64,000 bases of DNA. Origin: Sipunculus nudus. Its lineage: Eukaryota > Annelida > Sipuncula > Golfingiida > Sipunculidae. The notes beneath the pieces were generated by a model. It had not been told where the DNA came from and ran no database searches. It saw nothing but the letters and a program-made list of their open reading frames with translations. The translations under genes were made by a program, and so were the position numbers. Location of the stretch: positions 79,659,300-79,723,299 of the forward strand of contig CM049314.1 of NCBI GenBank assembly GCA_026874595.1, read 5' to 3'. Of this stretch, positions 51,068 to 62,704 are shown one piece after another (position 1 is the first letter of the stretch; every line of letters starts with the position of its first letter).

Positions 51068-52525
51068 GATGAAAACACCACACAATTTAAGCATTTTTCT
51101 ATAAATATATACGAATATGACCCATAGGGACACAGACTGCTTCCCTGGCTATATAATTGCACGTGTCAGTGAAGGTGAATGTAAAATTTAAAGGTTAAAT
51201 CGTTTAAGCAAAATCAGAAAGAGAAAATTCGGATACTTTATAAAAGTAACGTTGTGGATTTTTGTGACCCTTTTGAATATTTTACCTCGTTTTTTCTACA
51301 GTTTTGCACCATATTCGACAGAACTATATTACAGGAAAGTATAATAATACATTATTTCTTTAGAAAATAGATGTAAAAAGGATTTATCAAGACACAGTTC
51401 CTTTGCCTACAGTTTGCTTATTCTTTGCTTATGCTTTGCTTACGATGAAAACACCACACAATTTAAGCATTTTTCCACAAATACACACAAATATGACCCA
51501 TAGGGGCACAGACTGTTTACCTGGCAACAAAATGGTTACTGTTTGTGATCAGGAATCTAAATATTAAGGGTAAAATTGTTCAATCAAAACCACAATTATA
51601 AAAATCCGCTACTTTCTTAAAATGACATTATGGATTCTTTTATCCTTTTGCATATTTTACCTCAATTTTTCAACAGTTTTGCACCATATTCGACAGAAAT
51701 AAATTCTCTGAATGTCGAATAATACATTATTTCTTTAGAAAATAGATGTAAAATGGATTTATCAAGACACAGTTCCTTTGCTTACAGTTTGCTTACGCTT
51801 TGCTTATGCTTTGCTTACGGTGAAAACACCTCAAAACTGACGCATTTTTCTATAAATATATACAAATATGACCCATAGGGACACAGACTGGTTCCATGGC
51901 TATATAATTGCACCTGTCAGTGAAGGTGAATCTAAAAATTAAGGGTAAAATCGTTTAAGCAAAATCAGATATAGAAAATTCAGATACTTTAAAAAAGTAA
52001 CATTGTGGATTTTTGTGACCCTTTTGAATATTTTACTTCAATTTTGCTACAGTTTTGCACCATGTTCGACAGAAATAGACACCCGGGAAGAAGAGTAATT
52101 CATTATTTCTTAAGAAATAAGTTGCAAAAAGGATTTATGAAGACACAGTTCCTTTGCTTACAGTTTGCTTATTCTTTGCTTATGCTTTCCTTACGATGAA
52201 AACACCACACAATTTAAGCATTTTTCCACAAATACACACATATATGACCCATAGGGCACAGACTGTTTACCTGGGTAAAAATAGTTCCTGTTAGTGATCA
52301 GGAATCTAAATATTAAGGGCAAAATTGTTCAATCAAAACCACAATTATAAAAATCCGCTACTTTCTTAAAGTCACATCATGAATTTTTGTGATCCTTTTG
52401 CATATTTCATCTCAATTTTCTACAGTTTTGCACCATATTCGACAGAAATAGATTACCTGAATGTCAAATAATACATTATTTCTTGAGAAAATAGTTGCAA
52501 AAACAATTTATCAAGACACAGTTCC

Positions 52526-52580
52526 TTTGCTTACAGTTTGCTTACGCTTTGCTTATGCTTTGCTTATGCTTTGCTTACGA
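52526..52580. repeat. 11-bp internal repeat, five units
   Basis: Five units identical in order to those at 46,518, 6,008 bp on, in the first G' of the 12-mer. Confidence 0.92.
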
Positions 52581-54036
52581 TTAAAACACCACACAGTTTA
52601 AGCATTTTTCAATAAATATATACGAATATAACCCATAGGGACACAGACTGCTTCCATGGCTATATAATTGCACCTGTCAGTGAAGGTGAATGTAAAATTT
52701 AAAGGTTAAATCGTTTAAGCAAAATCAGAAAGAGAAAATTCGGATACTTTATAAAAGTAACGTTGTGGATTTTTGTGACCCTTTTGAATATTTTACCTCG
52801 TTTTTTCTACAGTTTTACACCATATTCGACAGAACTATATTACAGGAAAGTAGAATAATACATTATTTCTTTAGAAAATAGATGTAAAAAGGATTTATCA
52901 AGACACAGTTCCTTTGCCTACAGTTTGCTTATTCTTTGCTTATGCTTTGCTTACGATGAAAACACCACACAATTTAAGCATTTTTCCACAAATACACACA
53001 AATATGACCCATAGGGGCACAGACTGTTTACCTGGCAACAAAATGGTTACTGTTTGTGATCAGGAATCTAAATATTAAGGGTAAAATTGTTCAATCAAAA
53101 CCACAATTATAAAAATCCGCTACTTTCTTAAAATGACATTATGGATTCTTTTATCCTTTTGCATATTTTACCTCAATTTTTCAACAGTTTTGCACCATAT
53201 TCGACAGAAATAGATTCTCTGAATGTCGAATAATACATTATTTCTTTAGAAAATAGATGTAAAAAGGATTTATCAAGACACAGTTCCTTTGCTTACAGTT
53301 TGCTTACGCTTTGCTTATGCTTTGCTTACGGTGAAAACACCTCAAAACTGACGCATTTTTCTATAAATATATACAAATATGACCCATAGGGACACAGACT
53401 GGTTCCATGGCTATATAATTGCACCTGTCAGTGAAGGTGGATCTAAAAATTAAGGGTAAAATCGTTTAAGCAAAATCAGATATAGAAAATTCAGATACTT
53501 TAAAAAAGTAACATTGTGGATTTTTGTGACCCTTTTGAATATTTTACTTCAATTTTGCTACAGTTTTGCACCATGTTCGACAGAAATAGACACCCGGGAA
53601 GAAGAGTAATTCATTATTTCTTAAGAAATAAGTTGCAAAAAGGATTTATGAAGACACAGTTCCTTTGCTTACAGTTTGCTTATTCTTTGCTTATGCTTTG
53701 CTTACGATGAAAACACCACACAATTTAAGCATTTTTCCACAAATACACACAAATATGACCCATAGGGCACAGACTGTTTACCTGGCTAAAAATAGTTCCT
53801 GTTAGTGATCAGGAATCTAAATATTAAGGGCAAAATTGTTCAATCAAAACCACAATTATAAAAATCCGCTACTTTCTTAAAGTCACATCATGAATTTTTG
53901 TGATCCTTTTGCATATTTCATCTCAATTTTCTACAGTTTTGCACCATATTCGACAGAAATAGATTACCTGAATGTCAAATAATACATTATTTCTTGAGAA
54001 AATAGTTGCAAAAACAATTTATCAAGACACAGTTCC

Positions 54037-54102
54037 TTTGCTTACAGTTTGCATACGCTTTGCTTATGCTTTGCTTATGCTTTGCTTATGCTTTGCTTAC
54101 GA
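54037..54102. repeat. 11-bp internal repeat, six units
   Basis: Same six-unit block as at 6,362, 47,675 bp on, in the second G' of the 12-mer. Confidence 0.92.
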
Positions 54103-55604
54103 TTAAAACACCACACAGTTTAAGCATTTTTCAATAAATATATACGAATATAACCCATAGGGACACAGACTGCTTCCATGGCTATATAATTGCAACTGTC
54201 AGTGAAGGTGAGTCTAAAATTTAAGGGTAAAATCGTTTAAGCAAAATCAGAAATAGAAAATTCCGATACTTTATAAAAGTAACGTTGTGGTTTTTTAGTG
54301 ACCCTTTTGCATATTTTACCTCAATTTTTCTACAGTTTTGCCCCATATTAGACAGAAATAGATTCCCGGCAAGTAGAATAATACATTATTTCTTCAAGAA
54401 ATAGTTGCAAAAAGGAATAATTAAGACACAGCTCATATGCTTACAGTTTGCTAATGCTTTGCTTATGCTTTGCTTACGATGAAAACACCACACAATTTAA
54501 GCATTATTCTACAAATACACACAAATATAACACATGGGGACACAGACTGTTTACCTGGCTACAAAATATTTCCTGTTAGTGATCAGGAATCTAAATATTA
54601 AGGGTAAAATTGTTCAATCAAATTCAGAAATAGAAAATTCTGAAACGTTATAAGAGTGACATTGTGGATTTTTGTGAACCTTTTGCATATTTTACCTCAA
54701 TTTTTCTACAGTTTTGCAGCGTTTTCAACAGAAATAGATTCCCGGGAAGTAGAATAATACATTATTTCTTCAGAAAATAGTTGCAAAAAGGATAGTTCAA
54801 GATACAGTTCCTTTGCTTACAGTTTGCTTATTCTTTGCTTATGCTTTGCTTACGATGAAAACACCACACAATTTAAGCATTTTTCTACAAATACACAAAA
54901 ATATGAACCATAGGAACACAGACTGGTTACCTGACTACAAAATAGTTCCCGTTAGTGATCAGGTATCAAAATATTAAGGGCAAAATTGTTCAATCAAATT
55001 CAGAAATAGAAAATTCTGAAACGTTTTAGAGTGACATTGTGGATTTTTGTGAACCTTTAGCATATTTTACCTCAATTTTTCTACAGTTTTGCAGCGTTTT
55101 CGACAGAAATAGATTCCCGGGAAGTAGAATAATACATTATTTCTTCAGAAAATAGATGCTAAAAGGATTTATCAAGACACAGTTCTTTTGCTTACAGTTT
55201 GCTTATTCTTTGCTTATGCTTTGCTTACGATGAAAACACCACACAATTTAAGCATTTTTCCACAAATACACACAAATATGACCCATAGGGACACAGACTG
55301 TTTACCTGTCTACAAAAAAGTTCCTGTAAGTGATGAGGAATCTAAATATTATGGGTAAAATTGTTCAGTGAAAACCACAATTATAAAAATCCGCTACTTT
55401 CATAATGCGAAATTATGGATTTTTTTAATCCTTTTGCATATTTTACCTCAATTTTTCTACAGTTTTGCACCATATTCGACGGAAAAAGATTCCCGGGAAG
55501 TAGAATAACACATTATTTCTTAAGAAAATGTATGCAAAAAGGATTTATCAAGACACAGTTCCTTTGCTTAAAGTCTGCCTACGCATTGCTTATGCTTTGC
55601 TTAC

Positions 55605-57096
55605 GATGAAAACACCACACAATTTAAGCATTTTTCTATAAATATATACGAATATAACCCATAGGGACACAGACTGCTTCCATGGCTATATAATTGCACC
55701 TGTCAGTGAAGGTGAATCTAAAAATTAAGGGTAAAATCGTTTGAGCAAAATCAGAAATAGAAAATTCCGATACTTTATAAAAGTAACGTTGTGGATTTTA
55801 GTGACCCTTTTGCATATTTTACCTCAATTTTTCTACAGTTTTGCACCATAATAGACAGAAATAGATTCCCGGGAAGTAGAATAATACATTATTTCTTCAA
55901 GAAATAGTTGCAAAAAGGATTAATTAAGACACAGCTCATTTGCTTACAGTTTGCTTATGCTTTGCTTACGATGAAAACACCACACAATTTAAGCATTATT
56001 CTACAAATACACACAAATATAACCCATGGGGACACAGACTGTTTACCTGGCTACAAAATAGTTCCTGTTAGTGATCAGGAATCTAAATATTAAGGGTAAA
56101 ATTGTTCAATCAAATTCAGAAATAGAAAATTCTGAAACGTTATAAGAGTGACATTGTGGATTTTTGTGAACCTTTTGCATATTTTACCTCAATTTTTCTA
56201 CAGTTTTGCAGCGTTTTCGACAGAAATAGATTCCCGGGAAGTAGAATAATACATTATTTCTTCAGAAAATAGTTGCAAAAAGGATAGTTCAAGATACAGT
56301 TCCTTTGCTTACAGTTTGCTTATTCTTTGCTTATGCTTTGCTTACGATGAAAACACCACACAATTAAAGCATTTTTCTACAAATACACAAAAATATGAAC
56401 CATAGGGACACAGACTGGTTACCTGACTACAAAATAGTTCCCGTTAGTGATCAGGAATCAAAATATTAAGGGCAAAATTGTTCAATCAAATTCAGAAATA
56501 GAAAATTCTGAAACGTTTTAGAGTGACATTGTGGATTTTTGTGAACCTTTAGCATATTTTACCTCAATTTTTCTACAGTTTTGCAGCGTTTTCGACAGAA
56601 ATAGATTCCCGGGAAGTAGAATAATACATTATTTCTTCAGAAAATAGATGCAAAAAGGATTTATCAAGACAAAGTTCTTTTGCTTACAGTTTGCTTATTC
56701 TTTGCTTATGCTTTGCTTACGATGAAAACACCACACAATTTAAGCATTTTTCCACAAATACACACAAATATGACCCATAGGGACACAGACTGTTTACCTG
56801 TCTACAAAAAAGTTCCTGTAAGTGATGAGGAATCTAAATATTATGGGTAAAATTGTTCAGTCAAAACCACAATTATAAAAATCCGCTACTTTCATAATGC
56901 GAAATTATGGATTTTTTTAATCCTTTTGCATATTTTACCTCAATTTTTCTACAGTTTTGCACCATATTCGACAGAAAAAGATTCCCGGGAAGTAGAATAA
57001 CACATTATTTCTTAAGAAAATGTATGCAAAAAGGATTTATCAAGACACAGTTCCTTTGCTTAAAGTCTGCCTACGCTTTGCTTATGCTTTGCTTAC
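55605..57096. repeat. Higher-order unit 24: 4-mer H''-D-E-F (1,492 bp)
   Basis: Monomers start at 55,605, 55,970, 56,346 and 56,721, matching units 4 and 18. Confidence 0.92.
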
Positions 57097-58587
57097 GATG
57101 AAAACACCAAACAATTTAAGCATTTTTCTAAATATATACGAATATAACCCATAGGGACACAGACTGGTTCCATGGCTATATAATTGCACCTGTCAGTGAA
57201 GGTGAATCTAAAAATTAAGGGTAAAATCGTTTAAGCAAAATCAGAAATAGAAAATTCCGATACTTTATAAAAGTAACGTTGTGGATTTTAGTGACCCTTT
57301 TGCATATTTTACCTCAATTTTTCTACAGTTTTGCACCATATTAGACAGAAATAGATTCCCGGGAAGTAGAATAATACATTATTTCTTCAAGAAATAGTTG
57401 CAAAAAGGATTAATTAAGACACAGCTCATTTGCTTACAGTTTGCTTATGCTTTGCTTACGATGAAAACACCACACAATTTAAGCATTATTCTACAAATAC
57501 ACACAAATATAACCCATGGGGACACAGACTGTTTACCTGGCTACAAAATAGTTCCTGTTAGTGATCAGGAATCTAAATATTAAGGGTAAAATTGTTCAAT
57601 CAAATTCAGAAATAGAAAATTCTGAAACGTTATAAGAGTGACATTGTGGATTTTTGTGAACCTTTTGCATATTTTACCTCAATTTTTCTACAGTTTTGCA
57701 GCGTTTTCGACAGAAATAGATTCCCGGGAAGTAGAATAATACATTATTTCTTCAGAAAATAGTTGCAAAAAGGATAGTTCAAGATACAGTTCCTTTGCTT
57801 ACAGTTTGCTTATTCTTTGCTTATGCTTTGCTTACGATGAAAACACCACACAATTTAAGCAAATTTTCTACAAATACACAAAAATATGAACCATAGGGAC
57901 ACAGACTGGTTACCTGACTACACAATAGTTCCCGTTAGTGATCAGGAATCAAAATATTATGGGCAAAATTGTTCAATCAAATTCAGAAATAGAAAATTCT
58001 GAAACGTTTTAGAGTGACATTGTGGATTTTTGTGAACCTTTAGCATATTTTACCTCAATTTTTCTACAGTTTTGCAGCGTTTTCGACAGAAATAGATTCC
58101 CGGGAAGTAGAATAATACATTATTTCTTCAGAAAATAGATGCAAAAAGGATTTATCAAGACACAGTTCTTTTCCTTACAGTTTGCTTATTCTTTGCTTAT
58201 GCTTTGCTTACGATGAAAACACCACACAATTTAAGCATTTTTCCACAAATACACACAAATATGACCCATAGGGACACAGACTGTTTACCTGTCTACAAAA
58301 AAGTTCCTGTAAGTGATGAGGAATCTAAATATTATGGGTAAAATTGTTCAGTCAAAACCACAATTATAAAAATCCGCTACTTTCATAATGCGAAATTATG
58401 GATTTTTTTAATCCTTTTGCATATTTTACCTCAATTTTTCTACAGTTTTGCACCATATTCGACAGAAAAAGATTCCCGGGAAGTAGAATAACACATTATT
58501 TCTTAAGAAGATGTATGCAAAAAGGTTTTATCAAGACACAGTTCCTTTGCTTAAAGTCTGCCTACGCTTTGCTTATGCTTTGCTTAC
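57097..58587. repeat. Higher-order unit 25: 4-mer C''-D-E*-F (1,491 bp)
   Basis: Monomers start at 57,097, 57,460, 57,836 and 58,212. Unlike units 5 and 19 there is one E, and this E* ends in the E-type manner (GATGCAAAAAGGATTTATC). Private bases start to appear here: C at 57,923, T at 57,960, T at 58,526. Confidence 0.9.
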
Positions 58588-61500
58588 GATGAAAACACCA
58601 CACAATTTAAGCATTTTTCTATAAATATATACGAATATGACCCATAGGGACACAGACTGCTTCCCTGGCTATATAATTGCACGTGTCAGTGAAGGTGAAT
58701 GTAAAATTTAAAGGTTAAATAGTTTAAGCAAAATCAGAAATAGAAAATTCGGATACTTTAAAAAAGTAACGTTGTGGATTTTGGTGACCCTTTTGAATAT
58801 TTTACCTCGTTTTTTCTACAGTTTTACACCATATTCGACAGAACTATATTACAGGAAAGTAGAATAATACATTATTTCTTTAGAAAATAGATGTAAAAAG
58901 GATTTATCAAGACACAGTTCCTTTGCCTACAGTTTGCTTATTCTTTGCTTATGCTTTGCTTACGATGAAAACACCACACAATTTAAGCATTTTTCCACAA
59001 ATACACACAAATATGACCCATAGGGGCACAGACTGTTTACCTGGCTAAAAATAGTTCCTGTTAGTGATCAGGAATCTAAATATTAAGGGCAAAATTGTTC
59101 AATCAAAACCACAATTATAAAAATCCGCTACTTTCTTAAAGTCACATCATGGATTTTTGTGATCCTTTTGCATATTTCATCTCAATTTTTCTACAGTTTT
59201 GCACCATATTCGACAGAAATAGATTACCTGAATGTCAAATAATACATTATTTCTTCAGAAAATAGTTGCAAAATGCATTTATCAAGACACAGTTCCTTTG
59301 CTTACAGTTTGCTTACGCTTTGCTTATGCTTTGCTTACGATTAAAACACCACACAGTTTAAGCATTTTTCTATAAATATATACGAATATAACCCATGGGG
59401 ACACAGACTGCTTCCATTGCTATATAATTGTACCTGTCAGTGAAGGTCAATCTAAAAATTAAGGGTAAAATCGTTTAAGCCAAATCAGAAATAGAAAATT
59501 CCGATACTTTTTAAAAGTAACGTTGTGGATTTTAGTGACCCTTTTGCATATTTTACCTCAATTTTTCTACAGTTTTGCACCATATTAGACAGAAATAGAT
59601 TCCCGGGAAGTAGAATAATACATTATTTCTTCAAGAAATAGTTGCAAAAAGGATTAATTAAGACACAGCTCATATGCTTACAGTTTGCTTATGCTTTGCT
59701 TATGCTTTGCTTACGATGAAAACACCACACAATTTAAGCATTATTCTACAAATACACACAAATATAACCCATGGGGACACAGACTGTTTACCTGGCTACA
59801 AAATAGTTCCTGTTAGTGATCAGGAATCTAAATATTAAGGGTAAAATTGTTCAATCAAATTCAGAAATAGAAAATTCTGAAACGTTATAAGAGTGACATT
59901 GTGGATTTTTGTGAACCTTTTGCATATTTTACCTCAATTTTTCTACAGTTTTGCAGCGTTTTCGACAGAAATAGATTCCCGGGAAGTAGAATAATACATT
60001 ATTTCTTCAGAAAATAGATGCAAAAAGGATAGTTCAAGATACAGTCCCTTTGCTTACAGTTTGCTTATTCTTCGCTTATTCTTTGCTTATGAAAACACCA
60101 CACAATTGAAGCATTATTCCACAAATACACACAAATATGACCCATAGGGGAACACACTGTTTACCTGGCAACAAAAAGGTTACTGTTAGTGATCAGGAAT
60201 CTAAATATTAAGGGTAAAATTGTTCAATCAAAACCACAATTATAAAAATCAACTACTTTCTTAAAATGACATTATGGATTCTTTTATCCTTTTGCATATT
60301 TCACCTCAATTTTTCAACAGTTTTGCACCATATTCGACAGAAATAGATTCTCTGAATGTCGAATAATACATTATTTCTTCAGAAAATAGTTGCAAACACG
60401 ATTTATCAAGACACAGTTCCTTTGCTTACAGTTTGCTTACGCTTTGCTTATGCTTTGCTTACGGTGAAAACACCTCAAAACTGACTCATTTTTCTATGAA
60501 TATATACAAATATGACCCATAGGGACACAGACTGGTTCCCTGGCTATATAATTGCACCTGTCAGTGAAGGTGAATCTAAAAATTAAGTGTAAAATCGTTT
60601 AAGCAAAATCAGATATAGAAAATTCTGATGCTTTAAAAAAGTAACATTGTGGATTTTGGTGACCCTTTTGCATATTTTACCTTAATTTTTCTACAGTTTT
60701 GCACCATGTTCGACAGAAATAGATACCCGGGAAGAAGAGTAATTCATTATTTCTTAAGAAATAAGTTGCAAAAAGGATTTATGAAGACACAGTTCCTTTT
60801 CTTACAGTTTGCTTATTCTTTGCTGATGCTTTGCTTACGATGAAAACACCACACAATTTAAGCATTTTCCCACAAATACACACAAATATGACCCATAGGG
60901 CACAGACTGTTTACCTGGCTAAAAAAAGTTCCTGTTAGTGATCAGGAATCTAAATATTAAGGGCAAAATTGTTCAATCAAAACCACAATTATAAAAATCC
61001 GCTACTTTCTTAAAGTCACATCATGGATTTTTGTGATCCTTTTGCATATTTCATCTCAATTTTTCTACAGTTTTGCACCATATTCGACAGAAATAGATTA
61101 CCTGAATGTCAAAAAATACATTATTTCTTAAGAAAATAGTTGCAAAAAGCATTTATCAAGACACAGTTCCTTTGCTTACAGTTTGCTTACGCTTTGCTTA
61201 TGCTTTGCTTACGATTAAAACACCACACAGTTTAAGCATTTTTCTATAAATATATACGAATATAACCCATAGGGACACAGACTGCTTCCATGGCTATATA
61301 ATTGCACCTGTCAGTGAAGGTGAATCTAAAACTTAAGGGTAAAATCGTTTAAGCAAAATCAGAAATAGAAAATTCCGATACTTTATAAAAGTAACGTTGT
61401 GGATTTTAGTGACCCTTTTGCATATTTTAACTCAATTTTTCTACAGTTTTGCACCATATTAGACAGAAATAGATTCCCGGGAAGTAGAATAATACATTAT

Positions 61501-62704
61501 TTCTTCAAGAAATAGTTGCAAAAAGGATTAATTAAGACACAGCTCATTTGCTTACAGTTTGCTTATGCTTTGCTTACGATGAAAACACCACACAATTTAA
61601 GCATTATTCTACAAATACACACAAATATAACCCATGGGGACACAGACTGTTTACCTGGCTACAAAATAGTTCCTGTTAGTGATCAGGAATCTAAATATTA
61701 AGGGTAAAATTGTTCAATCAAATTCAGAAATAGAAAATTCTGAAACGTTATAAGAGTGACATTGTGGATTTTTGTGAACCTTTTGCATATTTTACCTCAA
61801 TTTTTCTACAGTTTTGCAGCGTTTTCGACAGAAATAGATTCCCAGGAAGTAGAATAATACATTATTTCTTCAGAAAATAGTTGCAAAAAGGATAGTTCAA
61901 GATACAGTTCCTTTGCTTCCAGCTTGCTTATTCTTTGCTTATGCTTTGCTTACGATGAAAACACCACACAATTTAAGCATTTTTCTACAAATACACAAAA
62001 ATATGAACCATAGGAACACAGACTGGTTACCTGACTACAAAATAATTCCCGTTAGTGATCAGGAATCAAAATATTAAGGGCAAAATTGTTCAATCAAATT
62101 CAGAAATAGAAAATTCTGAAACGTTTTAGAGTGACATTGTGGATTTTTGTGAACCTTTAGCATATTTTACCTCAATTTTTCTACAGTTTTGCAGCGTTTT
62201 CGACAGAAATAGATTCCCGGGAAGTAGAATAATACATTATTTCTTCAGAAAATAGATGCAAAAAGGATTTATCAAGACAAAGTTCTTTTGCTTACAGTTT
62301 GCTTATTCTTTGCTTATGCTTTGCTTACGATGAAAACACCACACAATTTTAGCATTTTTCCACAAATACACACAAATATGACCCATAGGGACACAGACTG
62401 TTTACCTGTCTACAAAAAAGTTCCTGTAAGTGATGAGGAATCTAAATATTATGGGTAAAATTGTTCAGTCAAAACCACAATTATAAAAATCCGCTACTTT
62501 CATAATGCGAAATTATGGATTTTTTTAATCCTTTTGCATATTTTACCTCAATTTTTCTACAGTTTTGCACCATATTCGACAGAAAAAGATTCCCGGGAAG
62601 TAGAATAACACATTATTTCTTAAGAAAATGTATGCAAAAAGGATTTATCAAGACACAGTTCCTTTGCTTAAAGTCTGCCTACGCTTTGCTTATGCTTTGC
62701 TTAC
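58588..62704. repeat. Higher-order unit 26: irregular 11-mer A-G-H-D-B-J-G-H-D-E-F
   Basis: Monomers start at 58,588, 58,964, 59,339, 59,715, about 60,089, 60,463, 60,839, 61,213, 61,578, 61,954 and 62,329. D at 59,715 is followed by B, not E. Monomers here carry many private changes (58,721, 58,761, 58,783 and others). J at 60,463 and G at 60,839 lack several changes that mark J and G' elsewhere. Confidence 0.87.
60049..60091. repeat. Degenerate 11-bp repeat and damaged monomer junction
   Basis: The units read TTTGCTTACAG, TTTGCTTATTC, TTCGCTTATTC and a shortened TTTGCTTAT joined straight to GAAAACACC. Three bases of the normal CGATG junction are missing, the only such loss in the window. 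Confidence 0.85.

Larger units (their letters stand above)
47894..53439. repeat. Large repeat gamma, copy 2 (~5.5 kb)
   Basis: Partner of 41,886-47,431. The match ends at 53,440, where C in copy 1 (GGTGAATC) is replaced by J (GGTGGATC). Confidence 0.9.
51068..55604. repeat. Higher-order unit 23: 12-mer A-B-J-G'-A''-B-J-G'-H'-D'-E-F (4,537 bp)
   Basis: Monomers start at 51,068, 51,444, 51,819, 52,195 (384 bp), 52,579, 52,955, 53,330, 53,706 (395 bp), 54,101, 54,478, 54,854 and 55,229. It has two B-J-G' triplets in a row and is the longest run without D-E-F. The first G' has five 11-bp units and the second six, showing two sources. Confidence 0.92.
52579..58138. repeat. Large repeat delta, third copy of 4.9-10.5 kb
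   Basis: All junctions from 52,579 to 57,836 match 4,904-10,161 at 47,675 bp and 36,422-41,679 at 16,157 bp. The match ends at 58,139 (GATGC against GTTGC). ATTCGACGG near 55,475 groups it with the copy near 7,800 rather than with those near 28,060 and 39,319. Confidence 0.9.
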
